From assembly GCA_024036415.1 (NCBI GenBank), contig JAMWET010000915.1, positions 348,286 through 412,285 on the forward strand: a stretch of 64,000 bases of DNA. Direction: 5' to 3'. Position 1 is the stretch's first letter; every line of letters starts with the position of its first letter. The position numbers and the translations under genes were made by a program. Origin of the DNA: Prochilodus magdalenae (lineage: Eukaryota > Chordata > Actinopteri > Characiformes > Prochilodontidae). Positions 12,839-26,200 of this stretch are shown here, in pieces. A model generated the notes under the pieces. The model searched no databases and was not told the origin of the DNA. It saw nothing but the letters and a program-made list of their open reading frames with translations.

Positions 12839-13107
12839 GTCCCCATAAGCACCAGAGTGCAGTGACGTGTCTGCAGTTCAACAAGAACTTCGTGATCACC
12901 AGTTCTGACGACGGTACGGTGAAGCTGTGGGATCTGCGGACGGGTGAGTTCATCCGAAACCTGGTGACGCTGGAGAGCGGTGGGAGTGGCGGCGTGGTCT
13001 GGAGGATCCGCGCCTCCAACACCAAGCTGGTGTGTGCTGTGGGCAGCCGAAATGGCACAGAGGAGACCAAGCTGCTGGTGCTGGACTTCGATGTGGACAT
13101 GAAATGA
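12839..13107 (+). CDS. fbxw7: FBXW7 last coding exon, residues 618-707 and stop
   Basis: The first two bases complete the Gly codon. The frame reads P-H-K-H-Q-S-A-V-T-C-L-Q, the final WD40 blades (S-S-D-D-G-T-V-K-L-W-D) and the conserved C terminus ending D-F-D-V-D-M-K, then TGA at 13,105-13,107. The Arg codon CGA at 13,048-13,050, in G-S-R-N-G-T, is equivalent to human R689, another mutation hotspot. Visible differences from human are P-H-K for P-N-K and L-R-T-G for L-K-T-G. With the previous exons the coding total is 888 nt, or 295 residues plus stop, matching human 413-707 without gaps. This exon completes the C-terminal substrate-binding propeller. Confidence 0.98.
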
Positions 13108-15245
13108 GAAAGATTACGGATTTATCCATCACCACGCCGGCGGTAAGAGAAACAAATATATATAGATAATCGGGGAGGGGGAGGAGTCCAAAAAAACCTG
13201 AACTGGGCCTCCTCGCGCAGCTCCACGACAGGACCCATCGCTCGCTCGCTCGCTGCATCTCATCCTCCTCCTCCACCTGCTGTGCCATCGCTCGTGGGAT
13301 GCCCCCTTAGCAACCGTCGCCATGGAGCGAGGTACGGGAGGGGGGTGGGGCCTCTGCAGCAGCACAGCATTCTGGGAAAGGAAGGGCACAGACAAGGAGG
13401 AAGCTGGGAAAAAAGGGGGCGGAGCTGCAGCGGCCTTGCACAGAGACTTGGTGAAATTCAAGCCTGACGATGTACAAACATACAGCTTATTTTTCTTTCC
13501 TCTTTTTTGTTTTCTTTTTTTTAAATCTGAACAAACAAGTCAACACTGTATGCATGGTGAGAGATTGGAGCCTCAGTGGTGAATGGTTGCAGTTTTAACA
13601 GGAAAAAGAAGCAGAACTGATGAAAGAAGGGGTGGTTTAAATGTGAGGATTTAAACACACACAAAGGAGGCCAATTTTATCAGTCCTCAATAAGCAGGAG
13701 CCCACTGTTTTTCCACTGCATTGTCGTCGTTGGTATATTTCCCCCCCCACATTTGTTTTTCTTCTTTTATGAGTTCGACACGACTGTGAATTCAGAAATG
13801 ACTTTTTTTTTTTTCGTTCTTTTCACGTTTCTTTTTGTTTTTGTTTGTTTGATTTTTCAGTCTACTGTTGCTGCCAGCAACATGACTCAGTATTAAGCTA
13901 GATCACTTTTTTTGGTGCAGTTTCTTTTGGTTTTATGTTTTTTTGTTTTATTATTATTCTGTCATATTTCTTTCCTCCTATACAGAAAGACGATGTGCCC
14001 TGCTGTCCTTCACGTGTCAAACCAGGCTGCTCATGTTGGCTCTCCTCAGTACTGGTGCTTCATGGGAGATGGGGACTTTTATTTCAAGTTTTTTTGGTTC
14101 TGTTTTTACCCATTATCCCCATGGGTGCCTCCTCTTATATCCTCCACCCCCTCATATCCTCCACCCCCCAGTGGCCAAACTGAACTTAATGCTGCTAGAC
14201 ATAAATAATGAGGTGGAACTGTTGGTTTTTGTTTCGTTTTTCTTGTTTTTAGTTTTTGTTTTTTTTTGCTGGCTGTGACGTTTTAGTCCCAGACTAGATG
14301 CTAAAATAAATTTACTTCTAAAGTTTGGACTTATAAATAAAAAAGAAAATGACACAGACATGCATACAAACAAAAATGAGATGTAAACAACAACAGACTT
14401 TTTTTTTTCCTTTTCCTTTTGTTTTTGTTGGTTTTTCGCCACTGAAACTTGAGCCAAATGTGCCTCTACGAGGCTGAAAAGAGGGAGAATGTCAGACGAG
14501 ACGAAAAAAAAAATATTTTGACAGTGTGCGTTTGCTAGCAAGACTGTGTGTGTTTGTGTATTCGTGTGAGAGAGTGTGTGTTGTTCGCACCACATTCCTT
14601 GGGACAAAAGCTCATCAGCCTGTTCTGTGAGGAATTCTTTAATTTGACAGATTTCTAAAAATACTACGCCGTTTATAATGAAAACATTTGTCCACATAAA
14701 ATTAGCCGGTCACTTCCGAGGGTCACTCACAGACGGAGGGAGAGAACGTGGAGAAGGTACCATCCGGAGCTTCATCAGAGACGTTCCCACTGTCTACTTA
14801 GAAGAAGAAAAAAAGAACGCCAAAAAAACGCGATTCGTCTCATTCTCCAACAAACACAACTCAAGCTGAACTGTGAAAGTGGTTGAAACACTGTATATTA
14901 CAATTAAAACCTTGTTCTTTCTCCTCTTTTCTTTTATTTATGATCTGGTTTGAGAAATCAGATGTTGGAGGTGTTTTTTTTCCCTTTTTTTCTTTTTTTT
15001 TTTTCTTCCTCAGTTCATGTAAAACTGCCTGATGTTCACAGACAGACAAAAAAGAAAACCTTAAAGGGATTGTCTTTTTGTTTGATTCACTTAGAATTTT
15101 TATTTTCTTATAACTTAAGTGCAATAAAAATGTGGGGTTTATTTTCTTTCCTTTTTTTTCATTTCAAGCTTTTTTGGTTGTCTTTGTTTGTCACTGTGTG
15201 AAAGTGTCATATGTGCCCAATAAAGCTTCTATGGTTTATTGTACT
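13108..15245 (+). other. fbxw7: FBXW7 3' untranslated region (3' end inferred)
   Basis: T- and A-rich sequence follows the stop with no further coding homology. It includes TCGC repeats near 13,236-13,252, long T runs and several AATAAA motifs. The end is placed after the last strong signal, AATAAA at 15,219, which is followed by a T/G-rich stretch. Vertebrate FBXW7 transcripts have a long 3' UTR of similar size, so about 2.1 kb is plausible, but the cleavage site is inferred. Two antisense and several sense open frames here are low-complexity artefacts. Confidence 0.6.
15219..15224 (+). promoter_or_regulatory. fbxw7: Candidate FBXW7 poly(A) signal AATAAA
   Basis: AATAAA in the context 'TGCCCAATAAAGCTTC', followed within about 20 bases by T/G-rich 'TATGGTTTATTGTACT'. 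A second AATAAA at 15,123-15,128 could serve as an earlier signal. Confidence 0.55.
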
Positions 15246-18200
15246 CATGAATGGATTATTTTACAAAGTGATGGCCTGAGAGAGGTTTTCATATTAAGCT
15301 CAACATCTCTTCAGACAGGTTGACTGTAGGGACCAGGGTGATGGGAACCAGGGGTCACCATGACTACAACACAAATATAGCCATTTTATTTACTGTCCAG
15401 AACCACCAGTGAACCTCCAAATGCCTCCTGGGGTTTCACCTATAACATTAATGATGGTAAATGGTGAAAGTAAAATACAAAGCTGTCTTTGGGGATTAAA
15501 ATTGATTTTAAAATCTTCTAAAAACTACCCATTTCATGTAATATCCTTTTGTGAGGGAGCTGTTAAAGCTGGACATCTGTTCCCATCACCACCACTGAAC
15601 AGTTTTGACTCGAAGTTTCTCTACACACACTAAAGCACTCTGAATGACTTGCATCTTTTAATTTAACACTCCAGCCAAAATGAGAGGAAGTACAGGCTCA
15701 GTGTTTCTAATAAAGTGGCCAGGAGGGTTAAAACACAGTGATAATGTGAAAATATCCTGCTTAGCTTTGATGCTCGGAAAGAACACAGCTGTTCCTGTTA
15801 TTTGGGGACACAAATCATCCATCCGCAGTGTGCTGAGTCATGCTCACACTAAAACCAGTTGGGTTTCCTTTTAATATTATTATTACAATAATATAAATAA
15901 ATGAATATTATTTCTTCATAATATATTAACTATAATTACAATCAGAATTAAATAAGGACTGATTACATGCATTAATTTTTCCAGTGCAGTAATTAGTGTT
16001 TTTGTGATTTGTGTGATTAACGAGCTGTAAGATTTTCGTTACTGTGAAGTTATTCAGTCAGTCCCAAAGAAAGATCTCTATATGTATGTACTATACAATA
16101 CAAATAGTTATATTGTTATTACTGTGTCGTCATGAAGCCTCTTAGGGTAGATGTATATTTGCGTACGCATGACTCCTGCCTCGCCTATCCTGCGTCCGTT
16201 GGTTGTGCACGGTTGTGGTCCGTCGTTCCACAGCAGTTGACGCTACGCCTACGCAAAGTGCAATACACACACAGCAACGCTAGGGGCAGCGTAGGCGCTC
16301 GGCGGCATCAAAACGGCGGGAGGTTTTGAAGAAAGGCCGCGTGACTAAGTGACATACGCTTGTCAGATCAGCTGTCGGGAGATCAGTATTCTTTTATAAG
16401 TCGATGTAGAAACAGATTAATGTGAATCTGGAAGTTCTTTATGGTCAGCGATCTCTGGTCTGCCCTCTAGTGGAAACACGCGTAGCACACAAACAAGTAG
16501 GTGTTTTCTGATTAACCAGCAAACATCTCCAGCATCGGACACGATTTTCTAATCCCATTGATTGTCTTTCGTTTAAAGACAAAGTCTTCATTTAAAAAGT
16601 GGACAAATATATAAATAAAGGGAAAATCAGGATTAAATATACAAATAATTCTCTGTCGGCAAAAAGGCTCTGACGTATTAAAAAAAAAAAAAAAAAAACA
16701 TTTCCGGGTCTCAAACGGCTCGCTACTTCCTATGTTGTTGCCTAGTGAAATCATCTCAGCCCGAGCCGGTTAAGTGTCTCAGAGGGCCGTCTGCGGTTCC
16801 GCACGTGTCTGTATTGGGTATTTAGTGGTCTTACTTTTGTGAGGTACTCTAGTGCACCCCGAGGACACAGTTTGAGACTGAACCTTATCATGAAAACAGG
16901 CTTTTCTGTTTTGCTGCCGTCTAATAAGTAGTGTTATCTGATGATAAGATCTGATCTGGATTAAAGTCTGTCAGATTCTGTGAATCATGAACATGTGAGC
17001 GCTGTCCAGTCACTGTTAGCCACGTTAGCATCACAGGGCGAAGCCGTGCACAGGTGTTCACACTGAAGGTACTAATGAGCTGGCGGTGGAGCTGCTGGAG
17101 TTACAGGTCAGACACACAGACAGAACTATATATGTATATACATATCTCTATACGTTGTGCAGGTACATAAGCCAACTACAGGTGAAGTTATTTCCCCAAG
17201 ATATTTCACTTTTATGTTAGTTATATAAAACCACAGACGGTATAAACGAGTGGCTGGTTGAAACACTGGAACCACTCGACATGGCGTCTGTTACCAGGGA
17301 TGGGCGGATTGATACTGATACTTCCGACCCTGGTGTTTAATTTTAGGAGTGGACTGTGGCACAAACATATTGATATCATTTGTTTATTTATTTAGTAGAA
17401 GGGATGTGTGTAATATATCGATGAAAATCATACAAATGCTGTTGTAAGTGATGTAGTACAGGAACTACTTTTCATCCGCCGTCCTTTACTTACACAACTA
17501 AACTGGACTATGTAGCATCAGCACTCAATCGGTGCATTGTTTGTTTAATATAAGGTCAAAGCCGTAAACTGCACGACCGACCATCTAACATTTAGTCAAC
17601 TGTTTGGGAAGTGAAGAGATAAGGGAAACAGCCGAAGTTGGGATTTTTGCGTAAGTCTAGTGTTCTTAATTTATACTGAAGAAAAATTTGATGGATGTTT
17701 TATTCAGTGAGGCAGTAAAGTGTTTTGCCCCGCCCACTGTGGCCTAACTGGACACGCCCCTGTCAATCAACTGGTTTTCCTAGCTAGTAACTCGTTGAGC
17801 TAGGGCTTGTGAGGATTTGTTTATTTTTAAGTGTGTTTTTATTTTTAAAATATGCAGCTGGACAACATTTACACTGTAAACCTCCAGTGAGGCTCTATAG
17901 CAGGAGGAGAGGATGTTAAAAGGTCCTGCTAATATGCTAATTCTAATACTCCAGGTTCCCGTCACCTAGCTGAGTTAGCGCGAAGGTTCAGGTATGAGGT
18001 CGTCCATTTTGTTCCCCGGTAAAGTACACAACTTAATATGCTACAGAGTCACACTAGCAGGCTACAAGTCGGCCCCAGTCTGTCTCTTGTGTCCGAGGCC
18101 GCTGGCGGTGTAGCGTGTGGGCGAGTACGAGGCTCAGGAAGCATTTACTTTTACTGACGAACGAATTATACTCGACTGCTAGCATTTACGCCAGCTTCAT

Positions 18201-21200
18201 TAGCATGCTGGCTAAACTAGCTAGAGCTCTGGAGTGACTGAACACCTCAGACACACCGACAGTGTCCGCTACTTTATCTAAACGTACGTGTAAAAAGGTC
18301 CATCAGCGGGGAAAGGAACAGACATAAGGAGCTTCTCCGTCTGTAGTCACAAGTAAGCGAGTACTTTACATGTACAGAATTTTGAGATTAGATCAGGAAA
18401 TCAAACTTGGCTCATTTCCAAGTGAGACCGTTATCGGGTGTGTGTAGATATATACGGGCGTATGGCGAAACGGTAACGAAAGCTTTCTTCATTATTAAGG
18501 GGGGCGTAGAAAACTGGCATAGTTAAAGCGAGTTCACTACGTTCTGGGTTCAGAACGGTCTTTCTGTAAACCACAAACACGATGCTCTCCTCTCCTTCCC
18601 ATTTTTGTGAAACAGGTCGGTAAAACTGCCTGATTCCAAAATCCTGTTCCTGTTCATCTTCAAACAAGGCCTATTCCTGTTCTCACATTCGCCAGCCGTT
18701 TCATCAGGGGCCCTGATCCATCTTAGTTAAGCTGCCATAAAGTCTAAGAAACTGTCTGGTGTGAAACTCATTTAAATGAACGCTGTCTAGGATCTATTTA
18801 AAAAGTTGATTTTCAGTCTAGGATTTGGAAGTGGAATTTTTGAATTCTAACACTTCCCTTAATGTTTGACATGAAAGAAATGTAATAGCATCGCAACTTT
18901 AACTGTGACCTGTGAGCAGAAGCAATGCTGTCCGATTTTATCCACTGTTGGACGGTTGTAATCAGATCTTGTGTTGAAAGTTACAGCGTTAGTTAGTTGT
19001 TGCTATGACTGAAAGCTAGTAGCTCGTAAGGTAAGGTTACCTACTAGAAAGCCTCAAGTAACTAGCAGAACTAACTATATAACTAGTATGGGGCATAAAG
19101 TGTATGACAGCCTAGCATATTACATGGAGGTTAAATAGATTTTGCCTGTGTCTATTTCCACATGTTGCATCGGTGTGATCACTGTGGCAACTTAAATTTG
19201 ATGATTGATGATCTCACCAAAAAGGGAAAATGGTTTATTATAGTTCCAGATAGTACAGTGTACATGGCCGTGTAAAACCACATCTAGGCATTTTGCAACC
19301 AGTCCAAAGTCATATTCATATTTTATGTAGAACAACTACAACCGTACTGAATAAATGCATTCTGTGGCACCTTTACATTTTTCCATATCACTTCAGCCTC
19401 TACCACTAGCTCCACTGTATACATGTAATACATTTCCCTGTATAAATCAGGGCCTGTTGTTTTGGTGGAAAGTAAGCACAGTGATTCCTGTTTCGTACAT
19501 ATTTCTGCAGCGTTCCTGCATATTTTGTGCCTCGTATCATTCGACCTAAACCCTATCTGTGCTTTTGCAGCAGTTGTGTATTTTCTCCTATTATTCCTCA
19601 AGTCCTTAAAGACTGCCAGGCAGCTCAGCTCCATCTGGGATTATGTGCTTTCGCTGCCATTTCTAATGTTACGCCTCTTTTATGCACTTCTGAGGTAAAA
19701 TAAGGCCTTAAGCTAGCAATAAATAGCAGCTCTAGTAGTTAAAAACATTAACGCATCAGCAGAACTGTTCCCTAACTCTGAGAGCGTGCCAGTTTGGAAA
19801 GCATAGCTGTTTAGAAACCATTTGGTAAAATCATCCTGTGACTCTATTGAAATCATTCTGCTGTTCAGACATACATTTCAGGCATACAGTACTCTAGGCA
19901 CCTAGTAGGCAGAAAAAACACACTCTTTTAAGATGCTTTAGTTGATTTATTCACTCTATTAGGGGTCCAAGCACACAACAGTCCCTCCCGCTAACAGGCG
20001 AAAAACATGAGCCCTCTTGGCCTTGAGGGGGCGCTATTAAAAGCACAATGTGTTTTGTCCCGGCGATTGGACAGGAAAGTTTTGACAAGCAATTTTTTTT
20101 CTTGATTCCTGGGACAAAACTAATCAAACTGGTATCTTGACTGCTTAACTCCGCCCACTTTTTTAATTCTTAAGACCCTAACCCTCAATCATCAAGCACA
20201 TGTCGACTTTTCTAAACTATATAACTGACATATGCAAATGAACCCTTTGTTGACATTTATGCTCATTAAGGTCTTCAATTAAACATTGTGTTAACGGCAT
20301 TTCTAATTTAATGTGCTATAGCTCGTCAGCAGTTAATTTGATCAACTTTAAATTGATCTGATCAACTCGTATATTGATCTAATCAACTGATGTGAATCAA
20401 CTTGATTAACTTCTCTAACTTGAATAACTTTGTATTACATGTTGTTTCAGAAACTGGACTCCTTGTTTGGTATTTTGACTTTGATTCTTTCAAAAGCTGC
20501 AGCCTATTATACAGAGGTCTAAGGGTCAATCCGTACAAAGCTCAGCATATAGCTTTGGTGAAGGTCGCTGATCACTAATCACAACATATCCTGACCTTTT
20601 GACTAATTCTGACTTACTTTCACTGAGCTCCTCTATGCCGAAAAGACACTTATGGGTGCACTGGGCCTATTTATGGCATGCATATCAGGGGGGGAAACCT
20701 TGAGAACCAAACAACTTTGCGAATCGTATATCTGTGCAAAACTTTACCTGCATGTCCCCGAGGGGCCCTAGCCAAAATAGCAACGTTAAGATAACTTGCA
20801 AAGTCAGCCTGGACCCTGCACATTGCCATTTGCGGCTGTATTTGTTGTATTATTATTATTATTATTATTATTACTAATAGCTAATTGGAAAATATATAGA
20901 ACCTGATAAAAACATTGAGAGAAAACCTACTGTGCAAATAAGTAACATTAAAATCAGTGCAGGAGGTGCTTTTCAAAGTGTGATGGGGATAACGTGGAGC
21001 CCAGAATGACACAGTAGGTACATATGCAAAATTAAGCCATATGAATTTCTGACTAGGCATAATGAACTAAGCAGATAAGTCTTTATCACTGATGAAAATG
21101 AACTTGGGGAGATGCATTCAGTTCCACACAGTTACACCACATTGCAGTAGAGGTTAGAAAAGTTCATCTTCTTATTCTTACTGTTCCACCTTACATTTTG

Positions 21201-22198
21201 CTGTAGGTGTGATGTGTGCTTTGTTAAAGCTCATTACAAAGAAAAACAGCCCGGCCAAGACACTATTGACTCTTCTCGAGCAGCACATCAGTACAAACTG
21301 AATGCAGAGGGTTTATAGCCTTCATAATCTGAACAGACAAAAGAGACGTGGGAGTTTGACTCCCTGGTAAAGCCCTGCTGCTGTATAAAGTTGCGTAAAG
21401 AGGTAATAAGGCCCCTGTTATTACTACAGGACGCTTATAAAGCTTTTTGTAGAAATGGGAGTGCAGAAACCTCATGTGCTAATATTCAGCTTCAGCTGCT
21501 CACAAATAGAAAACAATTACCATAATTGCTCTTGCGCTCCAGCTAATGTTTACTGAATTCAGTGTGTCATTAAGTTTGTCATTAGCTTGGGAATTTCCGT
21601 ACCTTTGACGGTGTCAATATTTTGAAAACTGCAGGACAAACATCTGGCAGAAAAATATGTACCTACGGACAACGATAGTGTTGCATTCTGCTTTGATAGG
21701 TTTAGTCACTAATTACAGTTTTATCTGTCACTACATTATCTACATTTAATGTCATGAAGAAAAATATATATATGTTGTCTGTGCAAAAGTTTTCAATATA
21801 TTTGTTCCTAAAAGATAAAAACATACATTCCTAATTTATATTTATATGAATCATTTGTCATGTCCCTAAACATAAAACAAATAAGGCAAATTAATTGTGC
21901 ACCGAGATTTGCAGAAAAGCTTTAGTGTGCGGAGACGTTAGCTTATTGAAAAAAAGCCACAGGACCTCAGTAAACTGGGGTGTTCAAACCTTCTGAGCTA
22001 CCTCAGCTGCTGATTTATATTAATGCTGTGTTTAGATTTTTACTTTATGCTGTGAGGTGCTGGGCCTCATGCTCTATTGTATTCATTAATTAGCTTTTGC
22101 TTCTTTAATGATTCATTTACACCCTCGTGCCTAGAGTTAGATCATACTGTACGTCCCATTCTGACTGTTGAATTTAACAGGCTTCTTTCTCTTTGTAG
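15246..22198. other. Intergenic region, no supported gene
   Basis: The block 15,690-15,715 carries the motif for ACTTTATTAGAAACAC on the - strand, a terminal piece of a common fish repeat. About 16,130-16,350 is CpG-rich with 'TACGCCTACGC' steps and may be a transposon relic. From 16,700 to 18,400 CpG density is mildly raised and splice-like donors occur (for example TTACAG|GTCAGA at 17,106), so an untranslated first exon is possible but unproven. About 19,965-20,840 resembles an old repeat beginning 'AGGGGTCCAAGCAC' and ending near a TTA microsatellite at 20,848-20,873. I saw no coding homology. Confidence 0.6.
16681..16698 (+). repeat. Poly(A) run
   Basis: An uninterrupted run of about 18 A. 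It could be the tail of a retroposed sequence, but no recognisable element precedes it. Confidence 0.8.
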
Positions 22199-22268
22199 AC
22201 ATTCTCCAGCGGGGTGAGGATAATAAAAGCCTCGGCTTCAGACCTGACTGCTTTCTCCTAATGAAGAG
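22199..22268 (+). other. Isolated exon-like segment (70 bp)
   Basis: The segment follows 'GCTTCTTTCTCTTTGTAG' and precedes AAGAG|GTTTGT, both plausible splice sites. One frame is open throughout and would read I-L-Q-R-G-E-D-N-K-S-L-G-F, not matched to any protein I know. Without partners in a compatible phase it could equally be non-coding or chance. Confidence 0.2.
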
Positions 22269-22689
22269 GTTTGTTCTTTATTCTCAGATCATTTTAATGA
22301 TCAGAAACTGTATGAAAATGGTTCACTGGAACCATGTTTTATAGCACAGCCCTTTTGGTAGGAGTCGGTGGTTTTGAATGAAGCTTTAAGCCAGCAGTTA
22401 AGTATTTATTCCCATATTAATATGGGTCATGAAGTCCAGGCTTTTTAATGAGGTTGAACCCTTTCCTACTGAAGTCAGAGATTTTGGTTTTGTCTGGTTT
22501 GTCCAGAGCTCAGTATTTAAGCTTTATGAAAACAGTCATTCAGAGGGGTTTGTAAAAAAGAACCAGGCGTCGTAATGGCTATATTTGTGGTGTAGACATT
22601 AGGGAAAGGAAATCAATTTGATTTATTCAATATTTACTGTGGCTATATTGTATTATTACAAGTATTGGCAAGTTACATGTATTACATAC

Positions 22690-23218
22690 AGTGGGTAAAA
22701 AGTATTTGATGCATTGATATTGCAAGTTTTCCCACCTACAAAGAACGAAGAGGTCTGTAATTTTTATCGTAGGTACACTTCAACTGTGAGAGACAGAATC
22801 TAAAAAAAAAACAGAAAACCACATTGTACGATTTTTAAATAATTAATTAGCATTTTATTGCATGAAATAAGAATTTGATCACCATCCAGCAGAAACTCTG
22901 TCTCTCTCTCTCACAGACCTGTGTTTCTTTAAGAAGCCCTCCTATTCTGCACTCATTACCTGTATTAATTGCACCTGTCCCCACACACTCAATGAATCAC
23001 ACGCCAACCTCTCCACCATGGCCAAGACCAAAGAACTCTGTAAGGGCACCAGGGACAAAATTGTAGACCTGCACAAAGCTGGGATGGGCTACAGGACAAA
23101 AGGGAAGCAGCTTGGTGAGACGGTCGCAAGTGTTGGCACAATTATTAGAAAATGGAAGAAACATGGGATGACTGTCAATCTTCCTCTCTCTGGGGCTCAA
23201 TGCAAGATCTGTGTGTAA
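22690..23218 (+). mobile_element. 5' part of a Tc1-like transposon, truncated
   Basis: The left end reads CAGTGGGTAAAAAGTATTTGA. A second, related direct repeat with 'AAGAATTTGATCACC' appears about 175 bases in, giving the inverted/direct-repeat layout of fish Tc1 elements. The transposase start follows at 23,018. Homology stops near 23,214, and the catalytic domain and right terminal repeat are missing. Confidence 0.85.
23018..23218 (+). pseudogene. Tc1-like transposase, N-terminal DNA-binding fragment
   Basis: The frame starts M-A-K-T-K-E-L and continues with [14 protein letters not shown] and [15 protein letters not shown], the paired-type helix-turn-helix that binds Tc1 terminal repeats. 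It runs about 60 residues before a stop, whereas intact fish Tc1 transposases are about 340 residues. The DDE catalytic domain is absent, so the element is dead. 'Y-R-T-K-G-K-Q-L' shows point decay from the usual 'Y-G-A-I-G-K-Q-L'. Confidence 0.85.
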
Positions 23219-26200
23219 GAGGTATAGAGGGATGTTTTAGAGAACGGTTTAGGGTGTGAAGATGAGAGGCTTTATATGAAGGGTGAAGGATGATTCCTCT
23301 TTGTTCGTTAAACCTGCCCTTAGGGCCACATTCACACAGCATCACATTCACACCAGTACTGTCACAGTCTAAACACCACAGAGACACTCTAAGATCAGAC
23401 TCGCCTCCCCATCCTCTTTCACACTCACAAGAACATTTTGGTGTACTTGAAGGAAACAGCTGCATCGGCTGAGAGTAATCTGTGTAAGGGCAACAGACAC
23501 CAACATGTGGCAATCTACAAAATCTGCCCTTAAACAAACAGTGTTGCCTGCTGAAAATGCTCACTAATGCAGGGCCAGACCCAGACAATGTAGGCTGTGA
23601 TAAAATTGTAACTTTAGGAAGTGCGGTTTTAATGTCGTCTGTGTGTGGTCTCTCTAATGAAATGTGTGACTGCCAGTACGGATAGTGACTTTACTGGAAA
23701 TTTCTAGCTTTTATTTTCTAATTTTTTATGTGACTTATTTAACATACAGTGTAGTGTAGAGTCCATTCGAAAGTTATGGCACATATATGCATACACAGAA
23801 ATGTGCCGGAGGCGTCATTTACATTACATGTTAAATATGAGGACGGGGTGTAGTATATAGCAGGGTAGTAATATATTCATTTTAAAAGCAGCTAAACACG
23901 TCACTTCACTACAGGTGTTTAAGTTGTTCAGGCCTGAAACATATTTTTATATAATGGTCTATCATATATTGTAAAGGTTACTATCTTGAATATATCTGTC
24001 CAAAAGCCTTGGATTTCAATGTGTAAATAATTTTACATATTTTGTTTATATTTTTCATTTTTTGAAGATCTTTATGAATCATGAGTTGATCCCAGCCAAA
24101 ACACAGAGAGATTACATTTACCCCTTTGTTTTAGAGCAGTAGGTAAAAAGGCAGCCCTGTCCATAATGGTGAGCAGTTGTTCCAAAGTCTGAAAATAATG
24201 TGTAACATTATAGTCGCCCACGAATGTAACAGTGCTATCATTTGTCATTTGCTAGGTAGTGTTTTCCAGGTCCCAGGAGCATCACCTATAACATTTTGGT
24301 TTCCATGTTCCCAAATGTGTTTGTGGCTTATTAAAACTTTTACACTCCAAAATATTTAAATTTGCAAGAAAATAAAATGTAAAGAAGAAAGTAGTTTAAG
24401 AATACTCTCGCTGATCAGTATCAGGCTCCTATTCCACACTCCTGGACCCAAGCTATCCAAGATAATATGGAACTGGGGCCATGAAGCCACACAGAACTCG
24501 TACCATTACATCAGTCTCCTTCCTCTAGTCACTCCGCCCTCTGGGATCTGGGGCGTATCACTCTTGGGTGACAGAATAAGAAACACTCGTACCATACAAA
24601 TACAACATAACACTCATGGCCTTCATAGTTAATGTGTGTGTGTGTATACAGTTGTAATGATTGTTGTATGTTTAGTTAATTAGTGTTATCTAAAAGCTTT
24701 TTCTCTTCTTTGGCTTCTTGTGCTGTCTTCCTTGCCTGGATCACAGTGGACCCCTTCAAACCCGGAAAGAAACAGGATCACCTGTGGTCTCACTCCTATA
24801 GTCGCATCACACCAGGTATGTGAACATCCAGTTTTTACATTGCCCATTATCCTGATATGTATACACAGCTCCAGTTTCTAACGCTCTCTGGGGTATTAAA
24901 ACAGCCTGATGTTTTGGGTTTTAGGGTTACATCATGCTAAAACATGCAATTTCTGCAATTAAGTAAACATTTATGTGGCAGAAAAACAGATTTTTTTTTA
25001 TATGATTTTATGTGTGTACAGCTGTTTGGTGCTGTGTTTGTTGGTCGTGTACTGAGCAGTGTTTATGGAGTTCAGCTCAAAATCACTAATGATACTAAAC
25101 ACATCTCAAAATCCACACTGGACTACCGCAAGAGGCTCAAGGTGAAGGTTTGGTGATGTCTCTTGGATAGTCATTCAACCTAAACCTCAAAAAAAGTCCT
25201 TAGACTTTTAACTGGTCTCAAGCTGTGATGCTAGCCAAAGGAGGTGGTGTGATGTACTGACTATACAAAGTGCCCAACCTTTAGTTTCAGGCCATTTTCC
25301 TTTTTTGTAACTTTCAAACTGTACAAGATGGAAATAAAAAAAAATGAAGTGAACTTGTTTAAAACATTTTAAAAATGTGTTTACCTTTATCCCTTTTGAA
25401 AAGCAGTTACATTTTGGCTGTCACAGCTATTCACAGTAAGACATTTTGGCACTGGAAGCAAAGGAATTGTAGTCTGAGGCCCAAGTCTGGTAAAGATTTA
25501 AACTCTGATGTTAAACAAGTTCAGTTATACGAAATAAGAAACACATTATATAATGTACTAAACTTACACATTTTTGTCCTAACAAATGTAATGTATGCAG
25601 AGCCCCAAGAATGTTCAGCAGTTTGGACTGATGATTCATTGTCTTCATAACACTTTTAGCACAAAACCAACTAGACCAGAGACTATCACACAATCTTAGA
25701 AAACTGAGAAAAGAAAACATGTGCACCATTAAAGGTGAATGAGAGAGTGAAGTGTTAATCTTGAGAGCACAATTAAAAGAAAACAAGAGAACGAGGTGCT
25801 GACTGTGGGAATTAATTTATCTTGTGCGTAAACTGCTAAATATTTCCTCTATTTTATGGTAATGAAAACTAACACGCGGTGAGATTGAGTAAAAAGCAGT
25901 GTCAGTCTATGAAAATTGTGTTTGTTTCAAAACTTTAAAGATCGTATTGGCTTGTTTTCAAACATAGCTGGTTAATCAAAAGAGCACTGCAGTAAAACAA
26001 ACCAACGACACAAATCAAAGTGTTTGCTGACTCAGACCAACAAGTCCTAGTGAATGCAGCACATAACAACCGCATCACATTCCGACGCTCTGAATGCAGC
26101 TCGCTGCTCTTCCTAATTGGATTATTCTGCTTCGAACCCATTGAAGTCTGTGGTGCAGGAGGTGAGGCTGATTGTTGTTTGTTTAACTAACGAGTTTACG

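Noticed and set aside
14152..14697. 181-codon - strand frame
   Set aside because: Lies antisense to the FBXW7 3' UTR, is Lys/Phe-rich low complexity and has no domain.
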